Part shown: piece after piece, positions 26,058 through 34,784 of the stretch
Position numbering within the stretch: the first letter of the stretch is position 1
How the letters are laid out: each line of letters opens with the position of its first letter
Assembly (NCBI GenBank): GCA_002215645.1
Contig: NGFI01000002.1
Coordinates: 389,406-453,405 of the forward strand
Direction: 5' to 3'
Source of the DNA: Gemmatimonadetes bacterium 2013_60CM_65_52
GTDB lineage: Bacteria > Gemmatimonadota > Gemmatimonadetes > Gemmatimonadales > Gemmatimonadaceae
Length of the DNA: 64,000 nucleotides
Made by a program: the position numbers and the translations under genes
Notes under the pieces: model-generated
Seen by the model: the letters and a program-made list of their open reading frames with translations, nothing else
Told to the model about the DNA's origin: nothing
The model's database searches: none

Positions 26058-27064
26058 AGTTGCGCGATGACGGCGTCTGTGAACTGATCGGTGCTCGCTG
26101 TTCCGCCGAGATCGCGAGTCACGGTGCGTCCGTCCCGGATGGTCTTCTCGAGCGCGCGGCGAATGCGTGTGGCGCGCTCGCCGTCGTTCATGTACTCCAG
26201 CATCATACATGCGGCCAGGATGACGGCGCCGGGATTTGCGACGCCCTTTCCGGCGATGTCGGGCGCCGTGCCATGCACAGCCTCGAAGATCGCTCCGCCC
26301 AGGCCGATGTTGGCGCCGGGCGCGAGCCCGAGGCCGCCCACGAGGCCGGAGATCTCATCGGAGAGGATGTCGCCGAACAGGTTCGTCGTGACGATGACGT
26401 CGAACCGCTCCGGGTTCAGCACCAGGCTCATCGCCATGGCGTCCACGATGACTTCCTGGAATTCGATGGACGAGTACTGCTGCGCCACCGTACGTCCGAC
26501 GTCCAGAAAGAGCCCCTGCGAGTACTTCAGTATGTTGGCCTTGTGGACGAGCGTCACCTTGCGGCGCCCGTGCTTCACGGCGTGATCGAAGGCATAGCGA
26601 ACGATGCGCTCCGAGCCGGCGCGGGTGATGAGCGCAATGGACTCCGCGGCCGCGCGCGGATCGCTGCCGATTCTGATGTAGTGCTCGTTCCCGATGTACA
26701 GCCCTTCCGTATTCTCCCGAATGAGCACGAGGTCGATTCCCTCGTAGCGACCGCCGGGCACGATCGTATGGGCCGGCCGCACGTTCGCATACAGATCGAA
26801 CGTCTTGCGCAGCGCCACGTTGATGGAGCGGAAGCCTTCTCCCACCGGCGTCTCGAGCGGGCCCTTCAACGCGATGCGCGTGCGTCGGATCGAGTCGAGG
26901 GTCTCGTCCGGAATGGGATCGCCGTAGCGCGCAACACCGGCCATTCCCGCATACTGTGTATCCCACTGTATGTCCGCACCCGCCGCCTCGAGAATGCGCA
27001 CAGTCGCGCTACAGATGGACGGGCCGATGCCGTCGCCCGGAATGAGTGTCACCAATGTTGCCAT
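26054..27064 (-). CDS. NAD-dependent isocitrate dehydrogenase-type enzyme
   Basis: Isocitrate/isopropylmalate dehydrogenase family, 336 residues. The substrate-binding run KGPLETPVGEGFRSINVALRK (residues 68-88, quoted only in part as SINVALRK) with LYANVRP points to homomeric NAD-isocitrate dehydrogenase rather than LeuB. RENTEGLY, the metal Asp in NLFGDILSDE and HGTAPDIAGKGVANP follow in normal order. It would oxidise isocitrate to 2-oxoglutarate in the TCA cycle. It begins an apparent operon with the phosphoesterase and SprT-like genes, whose link to it is unclear. Confidence 0.88.
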   Translation of the reverse strand: MATLVTLIPGDGIGPSICSATVRILEAAGADIQWDTQYAGMAGVARYGDPIPDETLDSIRRTRIALKGPLETPVGEGFRSINVALRKTFDLYANVRPAHTIVPGGRYEGIDLVLIRENTEGLYIGNEHYIRIGSDPRAAAESIALITRAGSERIVRYAFDHAVKHGRRKVTLVHKANILKYSQGLFLDVGRTVAQQYSSIEFQEVIVDAMAMSLVLNPERFDVIVTTNLFGDILSDEISGLVGGLGLAPGANIGLGGAIFEAVHGTAPDIAGKGVANPGAVILAACMMLEYMNDGERATRIRRALEKTIRDGRTVTRDLGGTASTDQFTDAVIAQL

Positions 27065-27081
27065 GTTCGTGCTATTCCGGC

Positions 27082-27732
27082 TCAGGGCGCAGTGACGAGG
27101 TCGGCGAAGCGGGTCGCCAGATTGGCAATGACGGCGGGCGTCATGGCGCTGGCGGGATCGCTGCGGACGACACCGACCCAGCGTACGTCTCCGAGGCGTC
27201 CATCCAGCAGCGCGACGCGGAGCACGGCCGCCTGTTTACCCGTCCCCGCGCTCGGAAAGCTCAGCTCAACGGGAACCAGCACGGCGCGCGCGTTCTCCTC
27301 GAGCGCGACCATGGTACGCAACTGCGTCACGAGCGGATCGCCGATCTTCGTGCCCGACACGATGTTCGGATCGCGCAGGACGTTCACGCCGAGTGCATAT
27401 GGATCGGCCGCGTAGGTTGGGTTGCTTTTCGTGTCGCGGACGAGATCGGCCGGATAGATCCACTGCGTCCTGAGTCCGCGCGCGCCGAGCTCCTTGGCGA
27501 GGGCGTCGTCGAGCGCGCGAAGGAATTCCCGAGTTCGCGGAATGGCCGCGCTCCAGCCGAGTCCGTCGCCCGCTGCCACATAGTATGTCGGCGTCAGGAT
27601 GGTGCGTTGCGCGGCAAGCTGCGCCAGCGGGCGGATCGGCTGCTCTGCCGGCGACGATTCCTCGGGCTTCTGTCCGCCATGGCAGGCCGACAGGAGGACG
27701 AGCGCCGCGAGCAGGCGAGCAGAATGAGACAT
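27082..27732 (-). CDS. Lipoprotein of unknown function
   Basis: 216 residues with signal peptide and lipobox LLSAC (Cys about residue 17). The mature part alternates helices and strands: ILTPTYYVAAGDGLGW, then LDDALAKELGARGLRTQW, then VALEENARAVLVPVELSF. It resembles periplasmic proteins of unknown role that measure or combine small domains, but I recognise no named family. It lies 17 bases upstream of the isocitrate dehydrogenase gene on the same strand and is divergent from cstA. Confidence 0.65.
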   Translation of the reverse strand: MSHSARLLAALVLLSACHGGQKPEESSPAEQPIRPLAQLAAQRTILTPTYYVAAGDGLGWSAAIPRTREFLRALDDALAKELGARGLRTQWIYPADLVRDTKSNPTYAADPYALGVNVLRDPNIVSGTKIGDPLVTQLRTMVALEENARAVLVPVELSFPSAGTGKQAAVLRVALLDGRLGDVRWVGVVRSDPASAMTPAVIANLATRFADLVTAP

Positions 27733-27835
27733 CAGGTCGTCATAGGTGAAGGGACTCGCGAAAGCTAATCGTGCTGCTCGGCCCGAGCGACGGCCGTCAC
27801 ATTGACCCTCACCGCTCCCGCGAGCACTTTGGCGC

Positions 27836-29932
27836 ATGATCTCTTCCGGGACGCCGAACCTTCGCAGACGCATCGCCTCCGCGCTCGTCTGGAGCCTTGT
27901 GGCACTCGCCGGAGCTGTCGCGCTCGGACGCGTGGCGCTCGGCCGTGGCGAGCATATCAGCGCAGCGTGGTTGCTGGTGGCGGCCCTCTGCACCTACGCG
28001 GTCGCGTATCGGTTTTACAGCGCGTTCATTGCATCGCGGGTATTTGCCCTCGACGACGCCAGACGGACACCGTCCGAGCGCCTCTCCGACGGGAGAGACT
28101 ATGTCCCGACGAATCGGTGGATCGTGTTCGGGCATCACTTTGCCGCGATCGCCGGTCCCGGACCGCTCGTCGGCCCCACGCTCGCCGCGCAGTTCGGCTA
28201 CCTGCCGGGCATCCTGTGGATCATCGTCGGCGTCGTGGTTGGCGGCGCCGTGCAGGATTTCGTCATCCTCTGCGCCTCCATCCGCCGCGACGGCAAGTCG
28301 CTCGGCCAGATGGCGAAGGAGGAGATCGGACCGGTGGCCGGCTTCACGGCGCTCGTCGCCGTCCTTGGCATCATGGTCGTGCTGATCGCCGTGCTCGCGC
28401 TCGTCGTGGTGAACGCGTTGAAGTCGAGTCCGTGGGGCACGGTCACCATCGCGCTGACGATTCCCATCGCGATGTTGATGGGCGTCTACATGCGCTGGAT
28501 CCGGCCCGGACGCGTGCTCGAGGCAAGTGCCATCGGTCTCGTACTCCTCGGACTGGCTTTGCTCGCCGGCCGTTGGGTTGCGGAGCGTCCCGACATCGCC
28601 GCGACCTTCACGTTGAGCGGCCGGACGCTGGCGTTGCTGCTGATGGTCTATGGATTCGCGGCGTCTGTCGTTCCCGTGTGGCTTCTCCTCGCGCCGCGCG
28701 ACTACCTCTCCGCGTTCGTGAAGATCGGCGTCGTGGCGGCGCTCGCAATGGGCATTCTCGTCGTCCTCCCGCCGTTGCAGATGCCGCCGCTCACCAGATT
28801 CATCGACGGCACGGGGCCTGTCTTCGCCGGCGCGCTGTTTCCATTCGCCTTCATCACCATCGCGTGTGGTGCGGTGAGCGGCTTTCACGCGCTCATCGCA
28901 TCGGGCACAACGCCGAAGTTGATCGAGCGCGAGAGCGACGCCCGCGTCGTCGGATACGGGGCGATGCTCGTGGAGTCGTTCGTTGCCGTGATGGCGCTCA
29001 TCGCGGCATGCGCGCTGACGCCTGGCGTGTATTTCGCCATCAACGCTCCTATAGCTGCGCTCGGATCGACTACGCAAAGTGCTGCGGCCGCAATCGCCAA
29101 CTGGGGGTTCGTCGTCACGCCGGCGGAGCTCGACGCCCTGGCGCGCCAGGTGGGCGAAAGCTCCCTCCTCTCGCGAACGGGCGGCGCACCCAGCCTCGCC
29201 GTCGGCATGGCGCACCTGTTCTCGCGCGCACTCGGCGGCACGGGTGCGACCGCCCTTTGGTACCACTTCGCGATCATGTTCGAGGCGTTGTTCATTCTGA
29301 CCACGCTCGACGCCGGCACGCGCGTGGGGCGCTTCATGCTCCAGGACCTCGGCAAGCACGTGTGGTTGCCGTTCGGGCGTACCGCATGGATGCCGGCCGT
29401 CGTGCTGTCGAGTGCTCTCATCGTTCTCATGTGGGGCCACTTTCTCTGGCAGGGCGTCAACGATCCCCTTGGCGGCGTGAACTCGCTCTGGCCGCTCTTC
29501 GGCATCTCGAATCAGCTTCTTGCGGCCGTCGCGCTGTGCGTGGCGACGACGATCATCATGCGCATGGGCAAGGCTCGATACGCGCCGATCACTCTCGTGC
29601 CGCTCGCATGGTTGGTGACGGTCACCATGTCCGCCGGATTCGAGAAGCTGTTCTCGCCGCTCCCCAAGCTCGGCTTTTTCGCGCACGCGCGCATGCTTCT
29701 CGACGCGCAATCCGGTGGACGACTGCCGCCGGGAGTGACGTCGCAGAGCACACTTCTTCAAATGGTTGGCAACGACTACCTCGATGCGGCGGTCGCTGCG
29801 TTTTTTCTGCTCGCCGTCATCGTGATCCTCGCGGATAGCGCACGCGTGTGGTGGGGTCTTCTGCGCGGAGGAATGCCGGTTCGGTCGACTGAAGTGCCGT
29901 TCGCCCCTCGCGCCTCGCTGGCCGGGGACTGA
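27836..29932 (+). CDS. cstA: Carbon starvation protein CstA (peptide/pyruvate transporter family)
   Basis: 698 residues with about 16-18 membrane helices. Family signatures include RDYVPTNRWIVFGHHFAAIAG (seen in part as FGHHFAAIAGPGP, near 95), the QFGYLPGILWI segment and WPLFGISNQLLAA (near 555). Members take up peptides or pyruvate under carbon limitation. The downstream DUF466 gene overlaps its stop by one base, a conserved pairing. The C-terminus is normal length. No CRP-like palindrome was found in the 100 bases upstream. Confidence 0.93.
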   Translation: MISSGTPNLRRRIASALVWSLVALAGAVALGRVALGRGEHISAAWLLVAALCTYAVAYRFYSAFIASRVFALDDARRTPSERLSDGRDYVPTNRWIVFGHHFAAIAGPGPLVGPTLAAQFGYLPGILWIIVGVVVGGAVQDFVILCASIRRDGKSLGQMAKEEIGPVAGFTALVAVLGIMVVLIAVLALVVVNALKSSPWGTVTIALTIPIAMLMGVYMRWIRPGRVLEASAIGLVLLGLALLAGRWVAERPDIAATFTLSGRTLALLLMVYGFAASVVPVWLLLAPRDYLSAFVKIGVVAALAMGILVVLPPLQMPPLTRFIDGTGPVFAGALFPFAFITIACGAVSGFHALIASGTTPKLIERESDARVVGYGAMLVESFVAVMALIAACALTPGVYFAINAPIAALGSTTQSAAAAIANWGFVVTPAELDALARQVGESSLLSRTGGAPSLAVGMAHLFSRALGGTGATALWYHFAIMFEALFILTTLDAGTRVGRFMLQDLGKHVWLPFGRTAWMPAVVLSSALIVLMWGHFLWQGVNDPLGGVNSLWPLFGISNQLLAAVALCVATTIIMRMGKARYAPITLVPLAWLVTVTMSAGFEKLFSPLPKLGFFAHARMLLDAQSGGRLPPGVTSQSTLLQMVGNDYLDAAVAAFFLLAVIVILADSARVWWGLLRGGMPVRSTEVPFAPRASLAGD

Positions 29933-30132
29933 TGACGCAGTTCTCTCGATTCGTCGTCATCATGCGCCGGGCCGGTGCCCTGGCTCGCCGCGTGATCGGC
30001 GCGCCTGACTACGAGGCCTACCTCTCGCACATTCGCGTGCATCACCCGCATACGGTTCCGCTCACGCGCGGCGAGTTCGCCCGCGACGCCCTTGCCCGAC
30101 GATACGAGCGGCCGGGAAGCCGCTGCTGCTGA
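29932..30132 (+). CDS. YbdD/YjiX-family (DUF466) small protein
   Basis: 66 residues, soluble and basic. Conserved features are an N-terminal helix, GAPDYEAYLSHIRVHHP (near 24) and MTPAEF-like PLTRGEF (near 43), all typical of YbdD/YjiX, the small partner always found beside CstA/BtsT transporters and needed for their activity. The ATG overlaps the cstA stop (TGATG). The ending CC is unusual but no family significance is known to me. Confidence 0.88.
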   Translation: MTQFSRFVVIMRRAGALARRVIGAPDYEAYLSHIRVHHPHTVPLTRGEFARDALARRYERPGSRCC

Positions 30133-30162
30133 CCGCACCCTTCACTCTTCCTCCTACTGCGC

Positions 30163-31482
30163 ATGACTTCGAGACGTGAAGCCCTGAGACGCCTGGGGCT
30201 GGCAGGTGCCGCGGCAATTCTTCCGCGTCAGCTCTGGGCGCTGCCGCTATCGTCGCCGCTTCGCATCAACGGCGAACGGCTCAACGCCACGCTCACGAAG
30301 CTGTCGGAGTTCGGCAGGAACCCACAGGGAGGCGTTACGCGGCTGGCTTACTCCGAGGCGGACTTACACGCCCGCGAGTGGACGATGTCCCTCGTGCGCG
30401 AGGCGGGACTCCGCACCGAGATCGACGCCGCCGGTAACATCGTTGGCCGCCGCACGGGCACCGACGCGTCGCGAAAGCCCATCGTTTTCGGCTCGCACAT
30501 CGACTCCGTGCCGGAGGGCGGCAACTACGACGGCGACCTTGGCTCGCTCGCGGCCATCGAGGTGGCGCGAACCATCGAGGAACACCATGTCGATACGCGT
30601 CACCCTCTCGAGGTCGTGATCTTCCAGAACGAGGAAGGCGGCGTGGTCGGCAGCCGCGCCTGGAGCGGCGATCTCTCCGAGCAGGATCTCGCCAATGTGA
30701 CGCGCAGCGGCAAGACGATCCGCGAGGGCATCGCCATCCTCGGCGGCGATGTGTCACGACTCGCATCGGTGCGCCGGACGCCCGGAGCCATTGCCGCATA
30801 TCTCGAGCTCCACATCGAGCAGGGCGCCGTTCTACAGGAGACAGACACCGACATCGGCGTCGTCACGGGAATCGTCGGCCTCAACTGGTGGGAAGTGACG
30901 ATCGACGGTTTCGCCAACCATGCCGGCACCACGCCGATGGATCGGCGTCGCGACGCAATGATCGCCGCGGCGAAGTTCACGCTGATGGTGAATCGCGTGG
31001 TGACGTCGCGACCGGGGCGACAGGTCGGCACCGTGGGCCGCATCGCCGCGTTCCCGGGCGCGCCGAATGTGATTCCCGGCAAGGTCGTGCTCTCGCTCGA
31101 GCTGCGCGACCTCGATGCTGCGGTCATCGCCTCGCTCTACGACGAGATCGTCGAGAACGCAAAGAAGATCGGCCGCGAGAACGGCACCACGTTCATCTTC
31201 AAGGCGACGAACGCCAACCGGCCCGCACCGACGGACGAACGTCTGCGCGTCGCCATCGAAGCCTCTGCGCGCGAGCTGGGACTCAGTACACGCCGCTTGC
31301 CAAGCGGCGCGGGGCACGACGCGCAGGAGATGGCGCACATCGGCCCCGCCGGCATGATCTTCGTGCCGAGCGTGGGAGGCATCAGCCACGCCCCGAACGA
31401 GTTCACCAAGCCGAAAGACTGCGTGAACGGCACCAACGTGCTGCTACAAACCGTCCTCCGCGTCGACGCCGAGCTGCCGTAG
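30163..31482 (+). CDS. Zn-dependent M20 amidohydrolase (N-carbamoyl-amino acid / allantoate hydrolase family), Tat-type signal
   Basis: 439 residues. The N-terminus SRREALRRLGLAGAAA is a twin-arginine signal, so the enzyme is probably exported, which is unusual for this family. Metal ligands are in GSHIDSVPEGGNYDGDLG (near 108), FQNEEGG (near 150) and HIEQGAVL (near 215), with a dimerisation/substrate motif NHAGTTPM (near 252) and the late GAGHDAQEMAHI. It hydrolyses ureido or carbamoyl groups; the exact substrate is uncertain. Followed by convergent transporter genes. Confidence 0.87.
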   Translation: MTSRREALRRLGLAGAAAILPRQLWALPLSSPLRINGERLNATLTKLSEFGRNPQGGVTRLAYSEADLHAREWTMSLVREAGLRTEIDAAGNIVGRRTGTDASRKPIVFGSHIDSVPEGGNYDGDLGSLAAIEVARTIEEHHVDTRHPLEVVIFQNEEGGVVGSRAWSGDLSEQDLANVTRSGKTIREGIAILGGDVSRLASVRRTPGAIAAYLELHIEQGAVLQETDTDIGVVTGIVGLNWWEVTIDGFANHAGTTPMDRRRDAMIAAAKFTLMVNRVVTSRPGRQVGTVGRIAAFPGAPNVIPGKVVLSLELRDLDAAVIASLYDEIVENAKKIGRENGTTFIFKATNANRPAPTDERLRVAIEASARELGLSTRRLPSGAGHDAQEMAHIGPAGMIFVPSVGGISHAPNEFTKPKDCVNGTNVLLQTVLRVDAELP

Positions 31483-31484
31483 GA

Positions 31485-31718
31485 CTACCCGCGTTTGCCG
31501 TTCACCGCGCGAGCGCGCGCTGGACGCGAAACGAGCAGCATGAAGACGCCGAAAGCCAACATCACGAGCCCCCACCACATGTTGATCTGACCATGGCGCG
31601 TGAAGGCGGGTGCGGCGGTCGTGGGCTCGGTGAATCCATACACCGTCAATAGAAACCCGAGGAGCGTGAACAGCGCACCGATCGGCACGCGGACGTCGAG
31701 ATCGTTCGTGGCGTTCAT
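31485..31718 (-). CDS. Small two-helix membrane protein next to SSS transporter
   Basis: 77 residues with two predicted membrane helices (about 11-30 and 48-66) and a basic tail. It follows the sodium:solute symporter gene by four bases on the same strand. Paired small membrane subunits are known for some SSS-family carriers, so an accessory role is possible. I recognise no named family. Its stop is two bases from the end of the convergent amidohydrolase gene. Confidence 0.65.
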   Translation of the reverse strand: MNATNDLDVRVPIGALFTLLGFLLTVYGFTEPTTAAPAFTRHGQINMWWGLVMLAFGVFMLLVSRPARARAVNGKRG

Positions 31719-31722
31719 CGGA

Positions 31723-33468
31723 TTACAGGAAGAGGAGGTTGAGAGCGATCAGGAGCAGCAGCGTCACGACGCCGAGGAACGCCGGTCGTTCCCACACGGC
31801 GCGCGCGGCGCTCACCTGACGCGGCGTGAGCGAGTACACCAGGCCGCGCAGCTCTTCCTCCGGTCGGGGACGGGTCAGCAGACTGATGACGATGGTGACG
31901 ACGAAGCACGTCGTCCACGCAAAGATGGCGGTCCAGAAGGTCTGCCCCATCTCGCTCCGGAAGGTCTGCATCACACCGAAATAGCCGCCCTTCACGCCAG
32001 GCACTGCGCCCGCGGGCAGCGTGAGCCCATGATGGATGGCCGCCGCAACCGTGCCGGAGAGGAGTCCCCAGAATGCGCCATGCCCGGTGGTGCGACGCCA
32101 GAACATGCCGAGAAAGAACGTGGCGAACAGCGGCGCGTTCACGAATGCGAACACGAGCTGTAGAAGCTCCATGATGTTGTTGAACGACGCGGCGACATAC
32201 GCTGCCGCGATGGCGAGCGCGATGCCCACGACAGTTGCCACGCGACCGATCCACAGGTAATGCGCGTCGTCCGCGTCCTTGCGAATGTACGTTTGGTACA
32301 AATCGTACGTCCAAACGGTATTGAACGCCGTCACGTTGCCCGCCATCCCCGACATGAACGACGCGAGCAGCGCGGCCAGTCCGATGCCGAGCATGCCATT
32401 GGGAAAGAGGTGCATCAGCATCGACGGCGTGGCGAGGTCGTAGTCGAGGATCACGCGGCCCGCCGTGTCGGTGAGCGGTATTCCACCCGCACCCATCTTT
32501 GGCGGAATGATTCCCTTGCCGCCGATGACGAGGGCGATCATCCCCGGCACGATGACGAGAAAGGGAAAGATCATCTTGGGCACCGCCGCGATGAGCGGCG
32601 TACGCCGCGCCGAGTCCATCGAGTCGGCCGCCATGGCGCGCTGCACCACGAGAAAGTCCGTACACCAGTAGCCGAACGACAGCACGAACCCGAGCCCCAT
32701 GACGAGCCCGAACCACTCCACACCGATCAGATTGTGCGCAGGCGAGTCGAGTCCCTGCCAGGCATGGGTGTATGCGCCCGCAGGCTGGCCCTGCGCCACC
32801 GCAAGCGTCGAGAGCTTCGCCATCAGGCCGTCCCAGCCACCGACCTCGTTGAGGCCGACGATGGTCAGCGGCGCGAATCCGAACACGATGAGGAAGAACT
32901 GCAGAACCTCATTGTAGATGGCGCTGGTGAGCCCGCCCAACAGGATGTAGGTGAGCACGATGGCCGCGGACACCAGCACGCTCGCGTTGAAGCTCCAGCC
33001 GAGCAGGAGGTGCATCAGCGCGCCCATCGCGTACATCGACACGCCGGACGAGAACACGGTCATGACCGCGAACGAGATCGCGTTGAACGCGCGGGTCTTC
33101 TCGTCGAATCGAAGTCGCAGATATTCCGGGACCGACCGTGCTCGCGAGCCGTAGTAGAACGGCATCATGAACAGGCCGACGAAGATCATGGCGGGGACGG
33201 CGCCGATCCAGTAGAAGTGGCTCGTCGCGATGCCGTACTTGGCACCGGAAGCGCCCATGCCGATGACCTCCTGGGCACCGAGGTTGGCCGACAGAAACGC
33301 GAGGCCGGTGATCCATGCCGGCAGCGAGCGCCCCGACAGAAAGAAGTCCGTGCTCGTTCGCATCGCGCGGCGCAACTGCCAGCCGATGCCGAGGACGAAC
33401 GAGAAATAGACGAGGATGATCGTGTAGTCGATCCACGACAGGCTGACGGGCGTGAGAGTAGGCGCCAT
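31723..33468 (-). CDS. Sodium:solute symporter (SSS family)
   Basis: 581 residues with about 14 membrane helices. SSS signatures include SWIDYTIILVYFSFVLGIGW at the start, SGRSLPAWITGLAFLSANLGAQ in part (near 46), and the region around SFMSGMAGNVTAFNTVWTYDLY (near 350), which resembles the sodium-site helix of sugar or inositol carriers such as vSGLT. The substrate is not certain. ATG at 33468 starts the first helix; the upstream open frame is not conserved. It leads a two-gene unit with the 77-residue membrane protein. Confidence 0.9.
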   Translation of the reverse strand: MAPTLTPVSLSWIDYTIILVYFSFVLGIGWQLRRAMRTSTDFFLSGRSLPAWITGLAFLSANLGAQEVIGMGASGAKYGIATSHFYWIGAVPAMIFVGLFMMPFYYGSRARSVPEYLRLRFDEKTRAFNAISFAVMTVFSSGVSMYAMGALMHLLLGWSFNASVLVSAAIVLTYILLGGLTSAIYNEVLQFFLIVFGFAPLTIVGLNEVGGWDGLMAKLSTLAVAQGQPAGAYTHAWQGLDSPAHNLIGVEWFGLVMGLGFVLSFGYWCTDFLVVQRAMAADSMDSARRTPLIAAVPKMIFPFLVIVPGMIALVIGGKGIIPPKMGAGGIPLTDTAGRVILDYDLATPSMLMHLFPNGMLGIGLAALLASFMSGMAGNVTAFNTVWTYDLYQTYIRKDADDAHYLWIGRVATVVGIALAIAAAYVAASFNNIMELLQLVFAFVNAPLFATFFLGMFWRRTTGHGAFWGLLSGTVAAAIHHGLTLPAGAVPGVKGGYFGVMQTFRSEMGQTFWTAIFAWTTCFVVTIVISLLTRPRPEEELRGLVYSLTPRQVSAARAVWERPAFLGVVTLLLLIALNLLFL

Positions 33469-33532
33469 CGTTCGTGTGCTGGAGGAAGAGGGAACTACAG
33501 CGTTTGCCGACCGGCACCAATCTTGGCTCGTG

Positions 33533-34720
33533 TCACCGCTTCGCGCGAGGCAGCACCGCAAAAAGTCCCAGCGCCGCAACGAACGCGAATGCGGCGCCCA
33601 TCTCGAAGGCGCGCGCCGCGCTCCAGTGGTCCCACACGTAGCCGAACAGCAGCGACGCAGGCAACGCGCCCAGGCCGATCGCGAGATTGTACCAGCCGAA
33701 CGCCGTTCCGCGCCGCTCGCGCGGCACCAGGTCCGCCACAAGCGCCCGCTCGCTTCCCTCGGTGAGGCCGAAGAACAGGCCGTACACGCCGAACAGCGCC
33801 CACGCATGCCAGGCCTGCGTCGCCTGCGCAAATCCGAAGTACACCACCGCATAGAGGGCCCAGCCCGCCACCAGCGTTGCACGCCGCCCGACCCGATCGG
33901 ACAGCGCGCCACCTGGTGTGCTCGACGCGGACTTCACGACGTGTAGCGCCGCCCAGAGAATCGGCGCGAGCGCAACGTTGACGCCGAGCTGATTGGCCCG
34001 CAGCAGGAGAAACGCGTCGGTGGAGTTGCCGAGCGTGAAAATGAGAATCACGGCCAGGACTCGCCAGAACGCCGCGCTCATCGGCTTCGTGAGATCGGGG
34101 CCCGACGACGTCCCGCTGTCCACGGCACGCGGCACCTCGCGCACGGCGAAGATCACCACGAGAACGGCGAGCACGCCGGGAATTGCGGCCAGCCAGAACA
34201 CGGTGCGCATGTCCGCCCAGTGCCACGTCAACACCGCGAAGGCAATGAGCGGCCCGAGCACGCCGCCCGCATGATCGCCGGCTCGCTGAAAGCCAAATGC
34301 CTTTCCGCGAATGGACGGGTCGACCGAATCGGCAATCAGCGCGTCGCGCGGAGCGTTCCGCAATCCCTTCCCCACTCGGTCGGCGACGCGAATGAGGAGT
34401 ACCTGCGTCGCGGATTGTGCGATCGCAACGAGCGGACGCATGAGCGATGCGAGCGCATACCCGAACACGACGAGCGGCTTTCGCTTCTGAATCCTGTCGG
34501 ACCACCATCCGCTGGCGAGCTTCAGCAGCGCCGCCGTCGTCTCCGCCGCGCCCTCGATGGCGCCGATGAAGCTGGCATTCGCGCCGAGCACCGTGCTGAT
34601 GAACACGGGCAGCAGCGGATAGATCATCTCGCTGGACACATCCGTGAGAAAGCTCACGGCGGCCAGCGCAAAGACGTTGCGTCCCAGGCGGTGCTGCCCG
34701 GGCTGCCCGGATGTCGCCAT
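33533..34720 (-). CDS. Major facilitator superfamily transporter
   Basis: 395 residues, 12 predicted membrane helices in two halves. The loop 2-3 motif reads SDRIQKRKPLVVFGY (near 74) and the cytoplasmic loop DRVGKGLRNAPRDALIAD (near 113) is typical of the MFS group with EmrD/tetracycline-like exporters of unknown specificity. The second half repeats the motif as SDRVGRRATLVAGW (near 275). It is divergent from an M20 peptidase gene, with 64 bases between starts. Substrate unknown. Confidence 0.88.
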   Translation of the reverse strand: MATSGQPGQHRLGRNVFALAAVSFLTDVSSEMIYPLLPVFISTVLGANASFIGAIEGAAETTAALLKLASGWWSDRIQKRKPLVVFGYALASLMRPLVAIAQSATQVLLIRVADRVGKGLRNAPRDALIADSVDPSIRGKAFGFQRAGDHAGGVLGPLIAFAVLTWHWADMRTVFWLAAIPGVLAVLVVIFAVREVPRAVDSGTSSGPDLTKPMSAAFWRVLAVILIFTLGNSTDAFLLLRANQLGVNVALAPILWAALHVVKSASSTPGGALSDRVGRRATLVAGWALYAVVYFGFAQATQAWHAWALFGVYGLFFGLTEGSERALVADLVPRERRGTAFGWYNLAIGLGALPASLLFGYVWDHWSAARAFEMGAAFAFVAALGLFAVLPRAKR

Positions 34721-34784
34721 GGCTAAGCTCGCGAGGGAATGCCCACGCCTTGCGTGGGACGCAGTTGGCCATCATAGATAACGG

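Noticed and set aside
27809-29761. A 650-residue open frame antisense to cstA.
   Set aside because: Very rich in charged residues, no domain, and fully covered by the conserved cstA frame.
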